Positions 24,085 through 33,430 of a stretch of DNA of 64,000 nucleotides are shown in pieces. Each line of letters starts with the position of its first letter. Within the stretch, counting starts at the first letter, position 1. The stretch comes from Dyadobacter fanqingshengii (lineage in GTDB: Bacteria; Bacteroidota; Bacteroidia; Cytophagales; Spirosomataceae). Under the pieces are notes generated by a model. The model was not told the origin of the DNA. It saw nothing but the letters and a program-made list of their open reading frames with translations, and searched no databases. Location: NCBI RefSeq assembly GCF_023822005.2, contig NZ_CP098806.1:1798001-1862000 (forward strand), in the 5' to 3' direction. Both the position numbers and the translations under genes were made by a program.

Positions 24085-25295
24085 CCCAGCCCCACCCTCC
24101 CTTGAAAAAGCGTTCTGAAACCAAATGCGCACGAAAAACTCAGCACAACCAGTGCTACCCACAGCACGTTATAACCCCAATGCGCCGCAATGTAGCCGCC
24201 AGCTGCCGGACCGATAATCTGTGCAACGGATTGTGAAACCGAGTAAGCAGCCGAGTATTTGCCTCTGTTAGATTCCGACGCCCGGCTCATGACAAATGTG
24301 CTGATATAAGGCAATGCAAGCATTTCGCCAATCGTGAACAGGATCACAGCCGCCGCCGCAAGAAGCACCGGCGCTATCACCGGAACTACCAACATACTAA
24401 AAGCGAGAGCACTGAAAATCGTTCCTGCGACCATAAAGTACGAATCAGGACGACGGTTTGCCAGATTTTGAATGAGGATCATCTCGAACAATGCTATGAT
24501 AATGCCGTTCATGCCGAGCAAAATCCCAATTGTGGACTCGCCAATGTGCATTTCCTCTTTCCAATATACTGGTACCAGCCTGAAAAGCAGTATAAAACAG
24601 ATCATATATAGCATTACGATCACCAAAAACCTCACAAAAAGAACATCTTTCCAGGGAGATTGCCCTTTGATTTCAGGCGTATGGACATGGCCGGACTGCC
24701 GGACTATTTTTGCTGTTGGCAGCAAAAGCATAATCAATACCCCTGCAAAAGCATATACAACGCCATCAACCCAGAACAGCAAACTATAATTGATAGCCGC
24801 CAGGATCCCACCTACCGAAGTGCCGAATCCGAAACCAATATTCGTAGCCAGGCGGTTTAACGCATAGGAACGCGTGAGGTTTTCGGGTGAAGAATATGCT
24901 GCAACGGCGGTGCTGTTCGCGGGTTTAAATGCTTCCACGAAGAAACTGAGTAGCACGATCAGAAAGCAGAGTCCCGTAAAATTGGTAATCAACCCGAAAA
25001 GAACGAATAACAGTCCACTGATTACCAGACAGACGATCTGTACGGGCCTGAAACCCCAGATGTCGGTCAGATAACCACCCGCCATTCCGCCCAGAACAGA
25101 TCCGGCACCGAACAATGTGATGATTAAACCAGCGTCCGCAATGCTTCTGTGAAGGCTTTGCGTAATGTACATACTCATGAACGGCACGGCCATATAGCCG
25201 CATCGGTTCACCAGAATGACCAGGCTAAGCAACCAGGTTTCCCTGCTCAGTCCGCTGAATGAGACGCGATAGCTCTCAATGATCTTATTCAACAT
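24081..25295 (-). CDS. MFS family transporter
   Basis: The 404-residue protein has about 12 hydrophobic segments and typical MFS elements: GAGSVLGGMAGGYLTDIWGFRP between helices 2 and 3 resembles the family motif GxLaDrxGrrp. The second-half signature SASYSVSQ-like AAYSVSQSVAQIIGPAAGGYIA lies near helix 11. It resembles drug/proton antiporters, but the substrate cannot be told. It lies 16 bases downstream of the second MocR gene on the same strand, so it is probably co-transcribed with and controlled by that regulator. Confidence 0.9.
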   Translation of the reverse strand: MLNKIIESYRVSFSGLSRETWLLSLVILVNRCGYMAVPFMSMYITQSLHRSIADAGLIITLFGAGSVLGGMAGGYLTDIWGFRPVQIVCLVISGLLFVLFGLITNFTGLCFLIVLLSFFVEAFKPANSTAVAAYSSPENLTRSYALNRLATNIGFGFGTSVGGILAAINYSLLFWVDGVVYAFAGVLIMLLLPTAKIVRQSGHVHTPEIKGQSPWKDVLFVRFLVIVMLYMICFILLFRLVPVYWKEEMHIGESTIGILLGMNGIIIALFEMILIQNLANRRPDSYFMVAGTIFSALAFSMLVVPVIAPVLLAAAAVILFTIGEMLALPYISTFVMSRASESNRGKYSAAYSVSQSVAQIIGPAAGGYIAAHWGYNVLWVALVVLSFSCAFGFRTLFQGRVGLG

Positions 25296-25311
25296 AAATT
25301 TATTTTCCAGG

Positions 25312-26814
25312 CTAATTTGCCTGCAAATTTCCCAATAAATTCCTGATTATCTCAACACTTTCCTTCAATTCATCTGCATTTGAAGATGCGAAACCCAATC
25401 TTATGGAGCTGTTAAGCGGTTCAACGAAGCCATTGCCTTTTGGAATTCCAGACGTTCCGTTGGACATATACAGATCCTGTTGCAGCGCTTTCTCAGCCAA
25501 TTTTATCAAATTAATATCCGGATTAAACTGCGTCCAAACCGCCATCCCGCCATCCGGAACCTGAAATTTTACATATTCACCAAGCTCGCTCCGTAACAGA
25601 TCACAGAACAAATCACGACGCTGTTTATAAATCCGGACCGACTTCCGCAAATGTCGCTGGATGACGCCCGTGTGCAGCAATTCGGCAATCGCATTTTCCA
25701 GCATCTGGTCTCCCTGCCGGTCAATAATTCGCCGTAATTTGGCCAAATAAGTAATCACATCGGCCGGCCCCACGAGATAGCCTACGCGGAAAGCTGGCGA
25801 AATTGTTTTGGTAAAAGAGCCGCAATACATTACCATCCCGGCAGGATCGGCACCGGCGAGCGGCATTAACGGTTTGCTCAGATAATGAAAATCGCAATCA
25901 TAGTCATCTTCGAAAATGATGAAGCGATATTGCTCAGCCAATTTCAGTAAGTTCAGGCGCCGGTCTGCACGGAGGGCAACAGTTGTTGGATAATGATGAT
26001 GTGAGGTCACGTAAATCATCCTGATCGTCTGCTTTTGACATATTTGCTCCAACGCAGCAACATCTATCCCATGTTCGTCCACAGGCACACGCACCAGATT
26101 CGCCCCGGCCTGACTGATATTCATGCTGGCACCAAACCAGCCAAGCGCATCAACGACCACATTATCACCAGGTTGCAACAAGGCCGTGCTGACCAGATAG
26201 AGACCCATGATAACGCCCCGAACAATGAGGATGTTTTCAGGCAATGTTTTCATACCGCGGGTCTCGTTGAGATAAGCCGATAGTTCCTGGCGCAACCACG
26301 ATGACCCTTTCGTGTCGCCATAACCCAACCGCGAATATGGATTTCCGCCCAACAACTGGCTGCGATAAGCCCGGGACAGGTCTTCCAATGGCGCTAGCCT
26401 TGGATCCGGGAAGCCGTCGTCCAGATGCAGCCGGGTATTGCTGCGCAGAATTGCCCGGTCCAGGTGCGGTAGCTGATTGAAACTGAAACCTGCCTTTTCA
26501 GCAGGCACTAGGGTCTTTTCGGTTCCATGATGCTTTTGAGAGAATTCAATTTCAGGCAAGTGTTTGGCTACGAATGTACCATTGCCTGTGTGACTTTCCA
26601 GCCAGCCCTGTGCCAGCAGCTCGTCGTAAGCTTGCACAACTGTGCGTCTGTGCACTTGTAGCAATGTTGCCAATTGCCTGGTGCTGAGCAGCCTGTAACC
26701 AGTTTGCAATGTTCCGTTGCGGATCAGCGCCATAAGTTGATTGGCGATTTGGAGATACACGGGCTGTTTGCTTTTCTTTTCTACAAGCAGCAAAGTAGAG
26801 AGGACCTGAACCAT
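25312..26814 (-). CDS. Second MocR-type GntR/aminotransferase regulator
   Basis: The 500-residue protein has an N-terminal GntR winged helix (about 15-85; LLSTRQLATLLQVHRRTVVQAYDELLAQGWLESHTGNGTFVAK) fused to an aminotransferase fold. The predicted PLP lysine is in CGSFTKTISPAFRVGYLVG. It shares architecture with the MocR gene at 16170 but is clearly a different subgroup. It is divergent from a pyridoxamine-oxidase-like flavoprotein gene 79 bases away, a neighbourhood often seen for MocR proteins, and is upstream of an MFS gene on its own strand. Repeats of ATTGGAC in the divergent region are candidate binding sites. Confidence 0.92.
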   Translation of the reverse strand: MVQVLSTLLLVEKKSKQPVYLQIANQLMALIRNGTLQTGYRLLSTRQLATLLQVHRRTVVQAYDELLAQGWLESHTGNGTFVAKHLPEIEFSQKHHGTEKTLVPAEKAGFSFNQLPHLDRAILRSNTRLHLDDGFPDPRLAPLEDLSRAYRSQLLGGNPYSRLGYGDTKGSSWLRQELSAYLNETRGMKTLPENILIVRGVIMGLYLVSTALLQPGDNVVVDALGWFGASMNISQAGANLVRVPVDEHGIDVAALEQICQKQTIRMIYVTSHHHYPTTVALRADRRLNLLKLAEQYRFIIFEDDYDCDFHYLSKPLMPLAGADPAGMVMYCGSFTKTISPAFRVGYLVGPADVITYLAKLRRIIDRQGDQMLENAIAELLHTGVIQRHLRKSVRIYKQRRDLFCDLLRSELGEYVKFQVPDGGMAVWTQFNPDINLIKLAEKALQQDLYMSNGTSGIPKGNGFVEPLNSSIRLGFASSNADELKESVEIIRNLLGNLQAN

Positions 26815-26815
26815 A

Positions 26816-26862
26816 ATTGGACCACTTTGTTTCTAAATATTGGACTCTTTTACGCATCCAAT
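26816..26862. promoter_or_regulatory. Candidate MocR binding repeats
   Basis: ATTGGAC occurs twice in direct orientation (26816-26822 and 26839-26845, 23 bp apart) and once inverted as ATCCAAT (26856-26862). Known MocR regulators such as GabR bind spaced direct repeats. TATTTTTG at 26870-26877 fits a -7 element for the flavoprotein gene, so the repeats sit right where a regulator would act. Confidence 0.5.
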
Positions 26863-26893
26863 TTCAGCATATTTTTGTTAAAAAACAAAACCC

Positions 26894-27523
26894 ATGAGCG
26901 CTCCCCCAGCCCACCTCGCACCAAGCAGACTAGCCAAAAGATCAACACAGGACCATGAAGTAATTTGCTCCATTCTTGATGAAGCGCTGTTCTGCACAAT
27001 CAGCTATTCAGTGGACAACCGCCCATTTTCCATCCCGACCGCATTCGTGCGTTATGAAGATAAAATATACATTCATGGCTCCGTAGGCAGTCATTTTATC
27101 AGGGAAATTGAGAAAGGCATTCCCGTCTGCATCACGGTTATGCTCACAGACGCGCTGGTTGTTGCTAAATCTGCGTTCAGTCATTCGGTCAATTACAGAT
27201 CGGTTATTATTTTTTCAAATGCTGAAAAGGTAGAAGATTTCGACACGAAAAGGGCTGCATTTGAATGGCTTACGAACAAGATCGTCCCTGACAGCTGGGA
27301 TTATCTGCGCCCGATGAAAGACAGTGAAGTCAGAAAAACCACCGCGCTGGCATTCTCGTTCGACGAAGCGTGCGCCAAAACCAGGTCAGGAATGCCGAAG
27401 GATGAAGAGGAAGATTTGGAGCTGCCGATCTGGTCGGGCCTTATTCCTATTCAGACAATATATCTCGCTCCCGTTCCCGACGAATTAAGCCAGGATATTC
27501 CGTTGCCAAAACATTTGGTTTAA
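26894..27523 (+). CDS. Pyridoxamine 5'-phosphate oxidase-fold flavoprotein (NimA-like)
   Basis: The 209-residue protein has the split-barrel FMN-binding fold of the pyridoxamine-phosphate-oxidase family. Supporting segments are LFCTISYSVDNRPFSIPTAFVRYEDKIYIHGSVGSHFIR (about 33-72) and NYRSVIIFSNAEKVEDF. The overall pattern is nearer to the NimA/5-nitroimidazole-reductase-like group than to true PdxH. Family members bind FMN, haem or F420 and reduce small molecules. It is divergent from the MocR gene and 3 bases upstream of a small orphan gene. A role linked to vitamin B6 or an amine sensed by the regulator is inference. Confidence 0.86.
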   Translation: MSAPPAHLAPSRLAKRSTQDHEVICSILDEALFCTISYSVDNRPFSIPTAFVRYEDKIYIHGSVGSHFIREIEKGIPVCITVMLTDALVVAKSAFSHSVNYRSVIIFSNAEKVEDFDTKRAAFEWLTNKIVPDSWDYLRPMKDSEVRKTTALAFSFDEACAKTRSGMPKDEEEDLELPIWSGLIPIQTIYLAPVPDELSQDIPLPKHLV

Positions 27524-27526
27524 ACC

Positions 27527-27832
27527 ATGCAACTTTGGGTTTATTTTGCGCATCTTTTGGCCAGAATGATACCAGATGAATCCAAACGCTGCGAACCCAT
27601 GACAGGAAAGGAAATTTTTGACCGTTGCCAATTGGCTGCTTTGAAAAACGGCCTGGGTTCCCAGGAATTTTATTACGGGAATATTTTATATCAGGCGCTC
27701 CAGCTTGAAGGTGAAGAAAAAGTATTCCAACTCCTGGAGCAGGCAGAAAACACGGGAAAGCGCGTCGGGCTTGGCTATTCCTCCAACAGCTTACAAAGTT
27801 TCACCGACCCGGACGTGGCGATTTTGGTATAA
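27527..27832 (+). CDS. Small conserved-looking orphan protein
   Basis: I do not recognise this 101-residue protein. Its second half is helical, resembling a short TPR-like or helical repeat (EEKVFQLLEQAENTGKRVGLGYSSN). The first 13 residues (MQLWVYFAHLLAR) are hydrophobic. An alternative ATG at 27566 would remove them. It starts 3 bases after the flavoprotein gene, so it is probably translated from the same mRNA. The function cannot be told. A bidirectional terminator follows. Confidence 0.55.
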   Translation: MQLWVYFAHLLARMIPDESKRCEPMTGKEIFDRCQLAALKNGLGSQEFYYGNILYQALQLEGEEKVFQLLEQAENTGKRVGLGYSSNSLQSFTDPDVAILV

Positions 27833-27860
27833 ATGAGAGCCGCACTCTTGTTATACCTAA

Positions 27861-27894
27861 TAGAAAATCCTCCTGAAATCAGAAGGATTTTTCT
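27861..27894. terminator. Bidirectional terminator between convergent genes
   Basis: An inverted repeat of about 15 bp with one mismatch (27861-27875 against 27880-27894), A-rich on one side and T-rich on the other, so it can end transcripts from both strands. Confidence 0.85.
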
Positions 27895-27947
27895 ATGCGT
27901 ATAGCTCGGTACGACTCGTCTTGCTTAGTATTACTTTTCAGTCAGCG

Positions 27948-30900
27948 CTACTTTTCAATGACCACTTTCCTTGTGCTTGTCGAGCCATCCAAGTGCGTAA
28001 CCAATAAAATATAATTCCCCGCAGCCACATTCCTGACGTCAATTTCAGAAACCGGTGTCAGTGAACGGTAAACCGAACGCCCCTCAACCGTCAACATTTG
28101 CACACTCCTAATCCGCTCCGATCCATCCATTTTCAACATCAACCGATCAGATGCCGGATTAGGATATACGTAAAGAGATTCTCCTTTCTTCCTAGCCAAA
28201 GACTCGTCCACCTTCTGCTTCACAGTCTCCGACATGTCGTCCACAACATCCTCCGGCGCGGGCGCAATGCTGTTACCCACGAGGTAAGCAGGCAAGTAAC
28301 GCCACGGTCCGTAAAGCTGGCCGGTTAAGGCAAGCGCAGGATCATACTTTACCCGCACCCGAACTTTGGTTGCAGATCCCTGCTTAGCAATGACACTTTT
28401 CAGCTCCGTCCCAGTCAACCCCAAACTAGCATAAGCATTCTGCGAACCGGACGACATCGTGCTATTCGTAATTACACCATTGGTCCCTTTCGAAAACCCC
28501 TGCCCCATAGCCTTCGTCTCCCAAACCAGCTTGCCTTTGTTTTTACCCAGGAATGATTTGGCGTAGAGTCCAGCGCCAAAGTCATCTTTGGCTTTTTGGG
28601 ATTGGTTGATGGGGGTTGTGAGGTTGGAGTTATAGAGGCGGAGGTTGTTTTGGAGGTTTTTGTTATTGTTGCCGTTGTTTCCGTAATATATAAATGCTGC
28701 GCCACCTTCGACGCCTCCATTGTTATACAGTGGAGCACCTAAAACGAGGTCGCCATATCCATCACCGTTAATGTCACCTGCGCTAGCAACAGATTTACCA
28801 AAAAAATCAAAATCTTTGCTGTCAGTATTTTTGAGGATATCATTCGGCACGGATCCTGACGCTATTTTGAATGCAGATCCATAGTAAATAAAAGCAGCTC
28901 CTGCATCTGCAACTTCTACATCAGTGTAATTTTCTACACCTATCACAATGTCGCCATAACCATCTCCATTTAGATCCCCTGCGCTAGCGACACTCCCCCC
29001 CATACGAGAATAGGCTTGGTTACCTTCCAAAAAAGTAAATTGATTTAAGCTTGCTCCTGAAGAGCTTCCATAATAAACATATGCAGCACCTTTTTTATAT
29101 TGATTGTTCTGCCAATCTGTATAGTGAATTGCGCCAACAATAATGTCAGAATAGCCATCACCATTAACATCGCCCGCTGATGCTACGCTCCCTCCAAAAT
29201 TAGACTCAGCTACATTAGAGTCAATTATAGTGGCAGGCAAGCTTGTTATTCCATTTGCAGATCCATGAAAAATAATTGCAGCACCTTCTGTATTCTGGGC
29301 GTTTGTAAAAAAAGGAGAGCCGACAATCACATCAGAAAATCCATCCCCATTGACGTCGCCTGCGCTAGCTACGGAATAGCCCAAATGAGCAGCTGCTTGC
29401 CCACCTTTCAATTTCACATTATAAGCTTGAATTATACCATTTGCCGAACCGTGAAATACAAAGGCGGCTCCCTCAGTAGAAAATTCAGATGAAAAATTAG
29501 GAGAACCAACAATTACATCGCTAAATCCATCTCCGTTTACGTCGCCCGCACTGGACACAGAGCTTCCCATCCAGGCAGTGGCCTGATCACTTTCTAGAAT
29601 AGTCAGTTTGTTAGCTATAATGCCCGAAGCTGAGCCATAGTATACAAAAGCTGCGCCCTCATTGGTCTGCTGATTACTGTAGCCTATCGCTCCTACAATC
29701 ACGTCATCAAATCCATCGCCGTTGACATCGCCAGCCTGGGAAACCGACTTTCCAAATGTCGCATTAATCTGATTACCTTCTAGTTGAGTTGTTATTACAT
29801 CATTTGCACCATTTGATGAACCGTGATAGACAAAAACTGCTCCTTCATCGTTCTGGCCATTATCAAAGTTAGGCGCTCCAACTAAAAAGTCATCGTATCC
29901 ATCGCTATTTACGTCTCCTGCGCCAGCGACAACAAATCCTAGTTCTGCTTGATCATTCTTGCATTCTATTACTTTCATTTTCCAGTTTAGCACGCCCGCT
30001 GGACGCCCCATCCAAACAAACGACGCCCCCTCATCCACATGCCCCTTATCATAAGTATTCGCGCCCGTGATGATATCGCTATACCCATCCCCATTCACAT
30101 CCCCAGCGCTCTTAACAGACCATCCCAATCCAGCATCGGCCTGGTTGCTTTCAAGTGTGGATGCAGGTGAGGATATCAGGCCATTGGGTGAGCCGTGGTG
30201 CAGTACAACTGCTCCTTCGTTGCTTTCGCCTTTGTCATATTGCCAGATGCCGATCATTACGTCGCTGTAACCATCCCCGTTGACGTCTCCGGCGCAGGCC
30301 ACTGCAATGCCCTGCTTTGCTTCGGGTTGATTACTTTCTAACCTGAGGGCTGCACTTGCTTTGATGCCCTGAGCAGATCCATGATAGACAAAGACTGCGC
30401 CTTCGTTTGTTTGCCCATAGTCGTATAAATAGCTCCCAACCATGATGTCGGAATAGCCATCACCATTCACATCACCGGCTGTTGCAGCAGACCAGCCATA
30501 TTGAGCATTGATTTGATTGCCTTCTAAGACCACGGAGGCGTTGTTGTTAATGCCAACGGCAGAGCCCAGATGTACAAATACGGCGCCTTCGTTTTCATGT
30601 CCTTTGTCGTAGGCATATGCGCCCACGAGTACATCGTTGTAGCCATCCCCGTTTACATCGCCAGCTCCCGCAGAGCAATAGCCAAACTGCGCTTTTTCCT
30701 GATTACTCTCGAGAATGTTGGCGGCCAACAGGTTAATGCCAGCCGCTGAGCCATGGTAAATAAAAGCAGCGCCTTCATCGGCCTGCCCTTTGTCATACAA
30801 AGGAGCACCAACGATAACATCGCTGAAACCATCGCCATTTACGTCGCCAAGTCCTTCAACGGCCCTGCCAAATTTGGCATTTAGCTGATTGCTTTCCAGG

Positions 30901-32069
30901 ATTGTCGCTACGCTGTTCAAACCCGATGCAGAGCCGTAGTACACCATTGCCGCGCCCTCTTTGGTCTCACCTTTGGTATAGAAAGGAGCACCGACAAGGA
31001 CGTCACTATATCCATCTTTATTGAGATCACCAGCAGAAGAAACGCTGGTGCCGAACTGGGCTTCGTTTTGGTTGCCTTGCAAGGTTACCGCCGCATTGGC
31101 GCTCAGTCCCGAGGCCGAACCATGGTATACGAACACAACGCCCTCATTAGTCTCCCCGCTATCGAAGAAAGGCGCCCCTACCAGCACATCGCTGTATCCG
31201 TCGCCATTCACATCCCCGGCCGAAGATACTGCGTAACCAGCCTGAGCGCCGATCTGGTTGCTTTCCACGATTGCATTGGCATTGGTTGGGTTTCCGTTTA
31301 CAACAATGGGATCAATGGTCACCGGGTAAGCGGCGCTTTGCACATTAGCGCTTAGCATTACAAGTCCATCTTCATAGCGCAACGTTGCGGGCAATATTTT
31401 CCCGTCCGCATCCCAGCACTTAATGTCTTTATAAATCAGGCTGCTGGTCAGTTTGCCTTCTTTATTTTCAGCATAACATTGCAGCTCATTATTTTTCAAG
31501 TCATGAACCTCCAAACCTTTTACGGATAACCTTACCTGCAATTCCTTCGTGTCGATGGGTGCAGAGTCGATGATGAAGTTTTGGCGGACGCCTTCCTCGT
31601 TATTGACAAACTCTTCAATGAAGCCTTTGTGTTTGATTTGCAGTGTATTGTCTGCATTTTCAAGTTTTGCATTTGATTGTGGTGAAAGGATTTTTTTGCC
31701 ATCCGCGAAGATGCCTTCATTAACCAGTTTCAAGGAGAAGTTATGGCCTGCCGAATCAACGCGGTTGTTTACCGTAAGCTCGCCCGGTTTATAGTACGCG
31801 CGAAGGCCTTGCTTCCGGTTGGGGCTTTGCAATGTGTTCTTTTCGGAGTCGAAAGAAATGTTGTATTCCCGCTTGGCCAGGCTTTGCTGAATGCTGCTTA
31901 TGGTGCTGTCCGGGACAATGCTGGGCTGCTCTTTGCTGTTTGATTTTAAAGGAGTTAGCCTATTCGGCTTAGACTTGCCGGAGTTCAGCTCACGCATTTT
32001 CACGACATAAGCCACAAATAATATGAGAAAGAAAATGATGTAAACACCTGTTTTATAATGCTGTTTCAT
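27948..32069 (-). CDS. Giant FG-GAP repeat (integrin-like beta-propeller) protein, T9SS cargo
   Basis: The 1373-residue protein has an N-terminal membrane or signal segment (VYIIFFLILFVAYVV). An N-terminal domain (about 90-255) is followed by 14 FG-GAP/integrin-alpha repeats (about 265-1150). Each has a GDVNGDGYSDVIVG calcium-binding-type loop and a FxYxGSAxG end. A tail (about 1180-1290) leads to a T9SS type A sorting domain (VYPNPASDRLMLKMDG...). Fourteen is twice the seven blades of one propeller, so two propellers in series are likely. It is probably a surface adhesin or glycan-binding protein. I see no enzyme domain. It converges with the upstream small gene across a shared terminator. 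Confidence 0.93.
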   Translation of the reverse strand: MKQHYKTGVYIIFFLILFVAYVVKMRELNSGKSKPNRLTPLKSNSKEQPSIVPDSTISSIQQSLAKREYNISFDSEKNTLQSPNRKQGLRAYYKPGELTVNNRVDSAGHNFSLKLVNEGIFADGKKILSPQSNAKLENADNTLQIKHKGFIEEFVNNEEGVRQNFIIDSAPIDTKELQVRLSVKGLEVHDLKNNELQCYAENKEGKLTSSLIYKDIKCWDADGKILPATLRYEDGLVMLSANVQSAAYPVTIDPIVVNGNPTNANAIVESNQIGAQAGYAVSSAGDVNGDGYSDVLVGAPFFDSGETNEGVVFVYHGSASGLSANAAVTLQGNQNEAQFGTSVSSAGDLNKDGYSDVLVGAPFYTKGETKEGAAMVYYGSASGLNSVATILESNQLNAKFGRAVEGLGDVNGDGFSDVIVGAPLYDKGQADEGAAFIYHGSAAGINLLAANILESNQEKAQFGYCSAGAGDVNGDGYNDVLVGAYAYDKGHENEGAVFVHLGSAVGINNNASVVLEGNQINAQYGWSAATAGDVNGDGYSDIMVGSYLYDYGQTNEGAVFVYHGSAQGIKASAALRLESNQPEAKQGIAVACAGDVNGDGYSDVMIGIWQYDKGESNEGAVVLHHGSPNGLISSPASTLESNQADAGLGWSVKSAGDVNGDGYSDIITGANTYDKGHVDEGASFVWMGRPAGVLNWKMKVIECKNDQAELGFVVAGAGDVNSDGYDDFLVGAPNFDNGQNDEGAVFVYHGSSNGANDVITTQLEGNQINATFGKSVSQAGDVNGDGFDDVIVGAIGYSNQQTNEGAAFVYYGSASGIIANKLTILESDQATAWMGSSVSSAGDVNGDGFSDVIVGSPNFSSEFSTEGAAFVFHGSANGIIQAYNVKLKGGQAAAHLGYSVASAGDVNGDGFSDVIVGSPFFTNAQNTEGAAIIFHGSANGITSLPATIIDSNVAESNFGGSVASAGDVNGDGYSDIIVGAIHYTDWQNNQYKKGAAYVYYGSSSGASLNQFTFLEGNQAYSRMGGSVASAGDLNGDGYGDIVIGVENYTDVEVADAGAAFIYYGSAFKIASGSVPNDILKNTDSKDFDFFGKSVASAGDINGDGYGDLVLGAPLYNNGGVEGGAAFIYYGNNGNNNKNLQNNLRLYNSNLTTPINQSQKAKDDFGAGLYAKSFLGKNKGKLVWETKAMGQGFSKGTNGVITNSTMSSGSQNAYASLGLTGTELKSVIAKQGSATKVRVRVKYDPALALTGQLYGPWRYLPAYLVGNSIAPAPEDVVDDMSETVKQKVDESLARKKGESLYVYPNPASDRLMLKMDGSERIRSVQMLTVEGRSVYRSLTPVSEIDVRNVAAGNYILLVTHLDGSTSTRKVVIEK

Positions 32070-32238
32070 GATCTGAATTTTAGGTTTACGAAAATTTGAA
32101 AATGACTTTAGGCCACCCTGACAAATTTTATGAATCCCAAAATTTTAGTTGCAAACCAATGAATAAACGGTAGCACTATTGAGCAGAAGGTAAAGTGGCC
32201 TGGTTTTTTCAGTTGGATTTGAAACAAAAAAACTGCGA

Positions 32239-32505
32239 ATGAACACTTCACAAGATTTGAAAAAAGACCTGGAAGAGAAAATTTTTGCCAAGCGCCAGCA
32301 AATTGAATTTGAAAAAACGAATCTGGATCTGGCCACCGAGTTCTCACAGGAAAACCGCGAAAATCCAGAAGTGATGGAGGAAACAAAAAACTTTGACGAT
32401 CCCGCAGAAAGTGTCGTGGAAACGGATGAGTTGAATTCGCTGCAAACAGCGGAAAAAGACTTAAATGACTTGGTAAAGCAGCTTGAAGAGCTCAATAAAC
32501 GCTAA
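32239..32505 (+). CDS. Small acidic coiled-coil protein
   Basis: This 88-residue protein is not a family I know. It is very rich in Glu, Lys and Leu with heptad-like spacing at both ends (LKKDLEEKIFAKRQQIEFEKTNLDL and SLQTAEKDLNDLVKQLEELNKR), so a coiled-coil is likely. There is no signal peptide or Cys. Its stop overlaps the convergent neighbour by 4 bases. It stands 169 bases from the divergent FG-GAP gene. Homologues seem plausible in Bacteroidota but cannot be checked here. Confidence 0.6.
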   Translation: MNTSQDLKKDLEEKIFAKRQQIEFEKTNLDLATEFSQENRENPEVMEETKNFDDPAESVVETDELNSLQTAEKDLNDLVKQLEELNKR

Positions 32506-32780
32506 AATGCTTCGAGCTTTTCTTCCAGGAAAGTTTTGTTGCGGACAAGTTCGGAAACGACCTCGCTCCACTTTCCCGGCTCATGCTGGAAAGGATCATA
32601 GTCTACATGTAAGCGGCCGACAACGCCAAACAAATTGGAAGATTTGACACGCAATTTAGAGACCAGACCCAGTAAATTGAATACGTCCAGGATCTCATGC
32701 GCTTTACTATATGAATAACTGTTTGTGGTGCAAAAAACCAGTGCCCCGTCTTTATAATGGCACATTATGTGACTCTTCAT
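32502..32780 (-). CDS. Small orphan protein
   Basis: I do not recognise this 92-residue protein (start at ATG 32780; a GTG at 32807 would add 9 residues). It has an alternating alpha/beta look: KDGALVFCTTNSYSYSKAHEILDVFNLLGLVSKLRVKSSNLFGVVGRLHVDYDPF, then a charged C-terminal helix. There is no signal peptide. It is followed on the same strand by yceI after a gap with no shared features. Its stop overlaps the convergent coiled-coil gene. Confidence 0.55.
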   Translation of the reverse strand: MKSHIMCHYKDGALVFCTTNSYSYSKAHEILDVFNLLGLVSKLRVKSSNLFGVVGRLHVDYDPFQHEPGKWSEVVSELVRNKTFLEEKLEAF

Positions 32781-32878
32781 GGCTGTTAATAAATTGTTAT
32801 CATTCACTTAAAAAAATAATCATACCAAATATTCTTGAAATTGATTTGTACAATTATTTCTAAACATTTCTTGTGCCG

Positions 32879-33415
32879 TTATTTGGCAGTAACCGGCACT
32901 GAAACCTCAACCAGCGTTGAGTCTGACTCCTTACCGTGGGTTTTGCCAATTCCGAAATCGCCCCGGTGGACTTTGAACTTGCCGTAGAACATTGAGCCTG
33001 ATTCTTGTTGCCTGAATGTGAAGGGAATGGCGATTTCCTTCCTTATTCCATGCAATTCTAACATTCCTTCAACGACAAACGCTGAATCGATCCTGGCCAC
33101 CTTAGTCGAGGTGAAATGTATTTCCGGAAACCGCTCAGCGTCAAACCATTTGTCGCTTTTTGCATGCTTATTTTTCAGATCGTTGCCCGTTTCAATGGAG
33201 GCTACTTTTATCACAACATCAAATTTAGCTGCATCCGGATGTTCAGGATCAAAAGTAATCAGGCCACTGAGATCTGAGAAAGATCCTTTTGCATATTTCC
33301 CATCGAAATGAATGGTGTAACCTTTGCTAATTTCCCAGTCGGCAATAAATAGGAATGTAAACGAAGTCAATACGATGGTGGCGGTTGACGCGAGGAGCTT
33401 GTATTTTGGGAACAT
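32879..33415 (-). CDS. YceI-like lipocalin-fold periplasmic protein
   Basis: The 178-residue protein starts with a signal-anchor-like hydrophobic segment (about 8-26) followed by the YceI domain: YTIHFDGKYAKGSFSDLSGLITFDPEHPDAAKFDVVIKVASIETGN, then NKHAKSDKWFDAERFPEIHFTSTKV and a C-terminal HRGDFGIGKTHGK. YceI proteins bind polyisoprenoid or other lipids in a beta-barrel and are often stress-induced. It is 15 bases downstream of an AraC regulator and is presumably its target. In this family the protein often travels with cytochrome b561, which is not seen here. Confidence 0.92.
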   Translation of the reverse strand: MFPKYKLLASTATIVLTSFTFLFIADWEISKGYTIHFDGKYAKGSFSDLSGLITFDPEHPDAAKFDVVIKVASIETGNDLKNKHAKSDKWFDAERFPEIHFTSTKVARIDSAFVVEGMLELHGIRKEIAIPFTFRQQESGSMFYGKFKVHRGDFGIGKTHGKESDSTLVEVSVPVTAK

Positions 33416-33430
33416 AACTCTGAAACAGGC

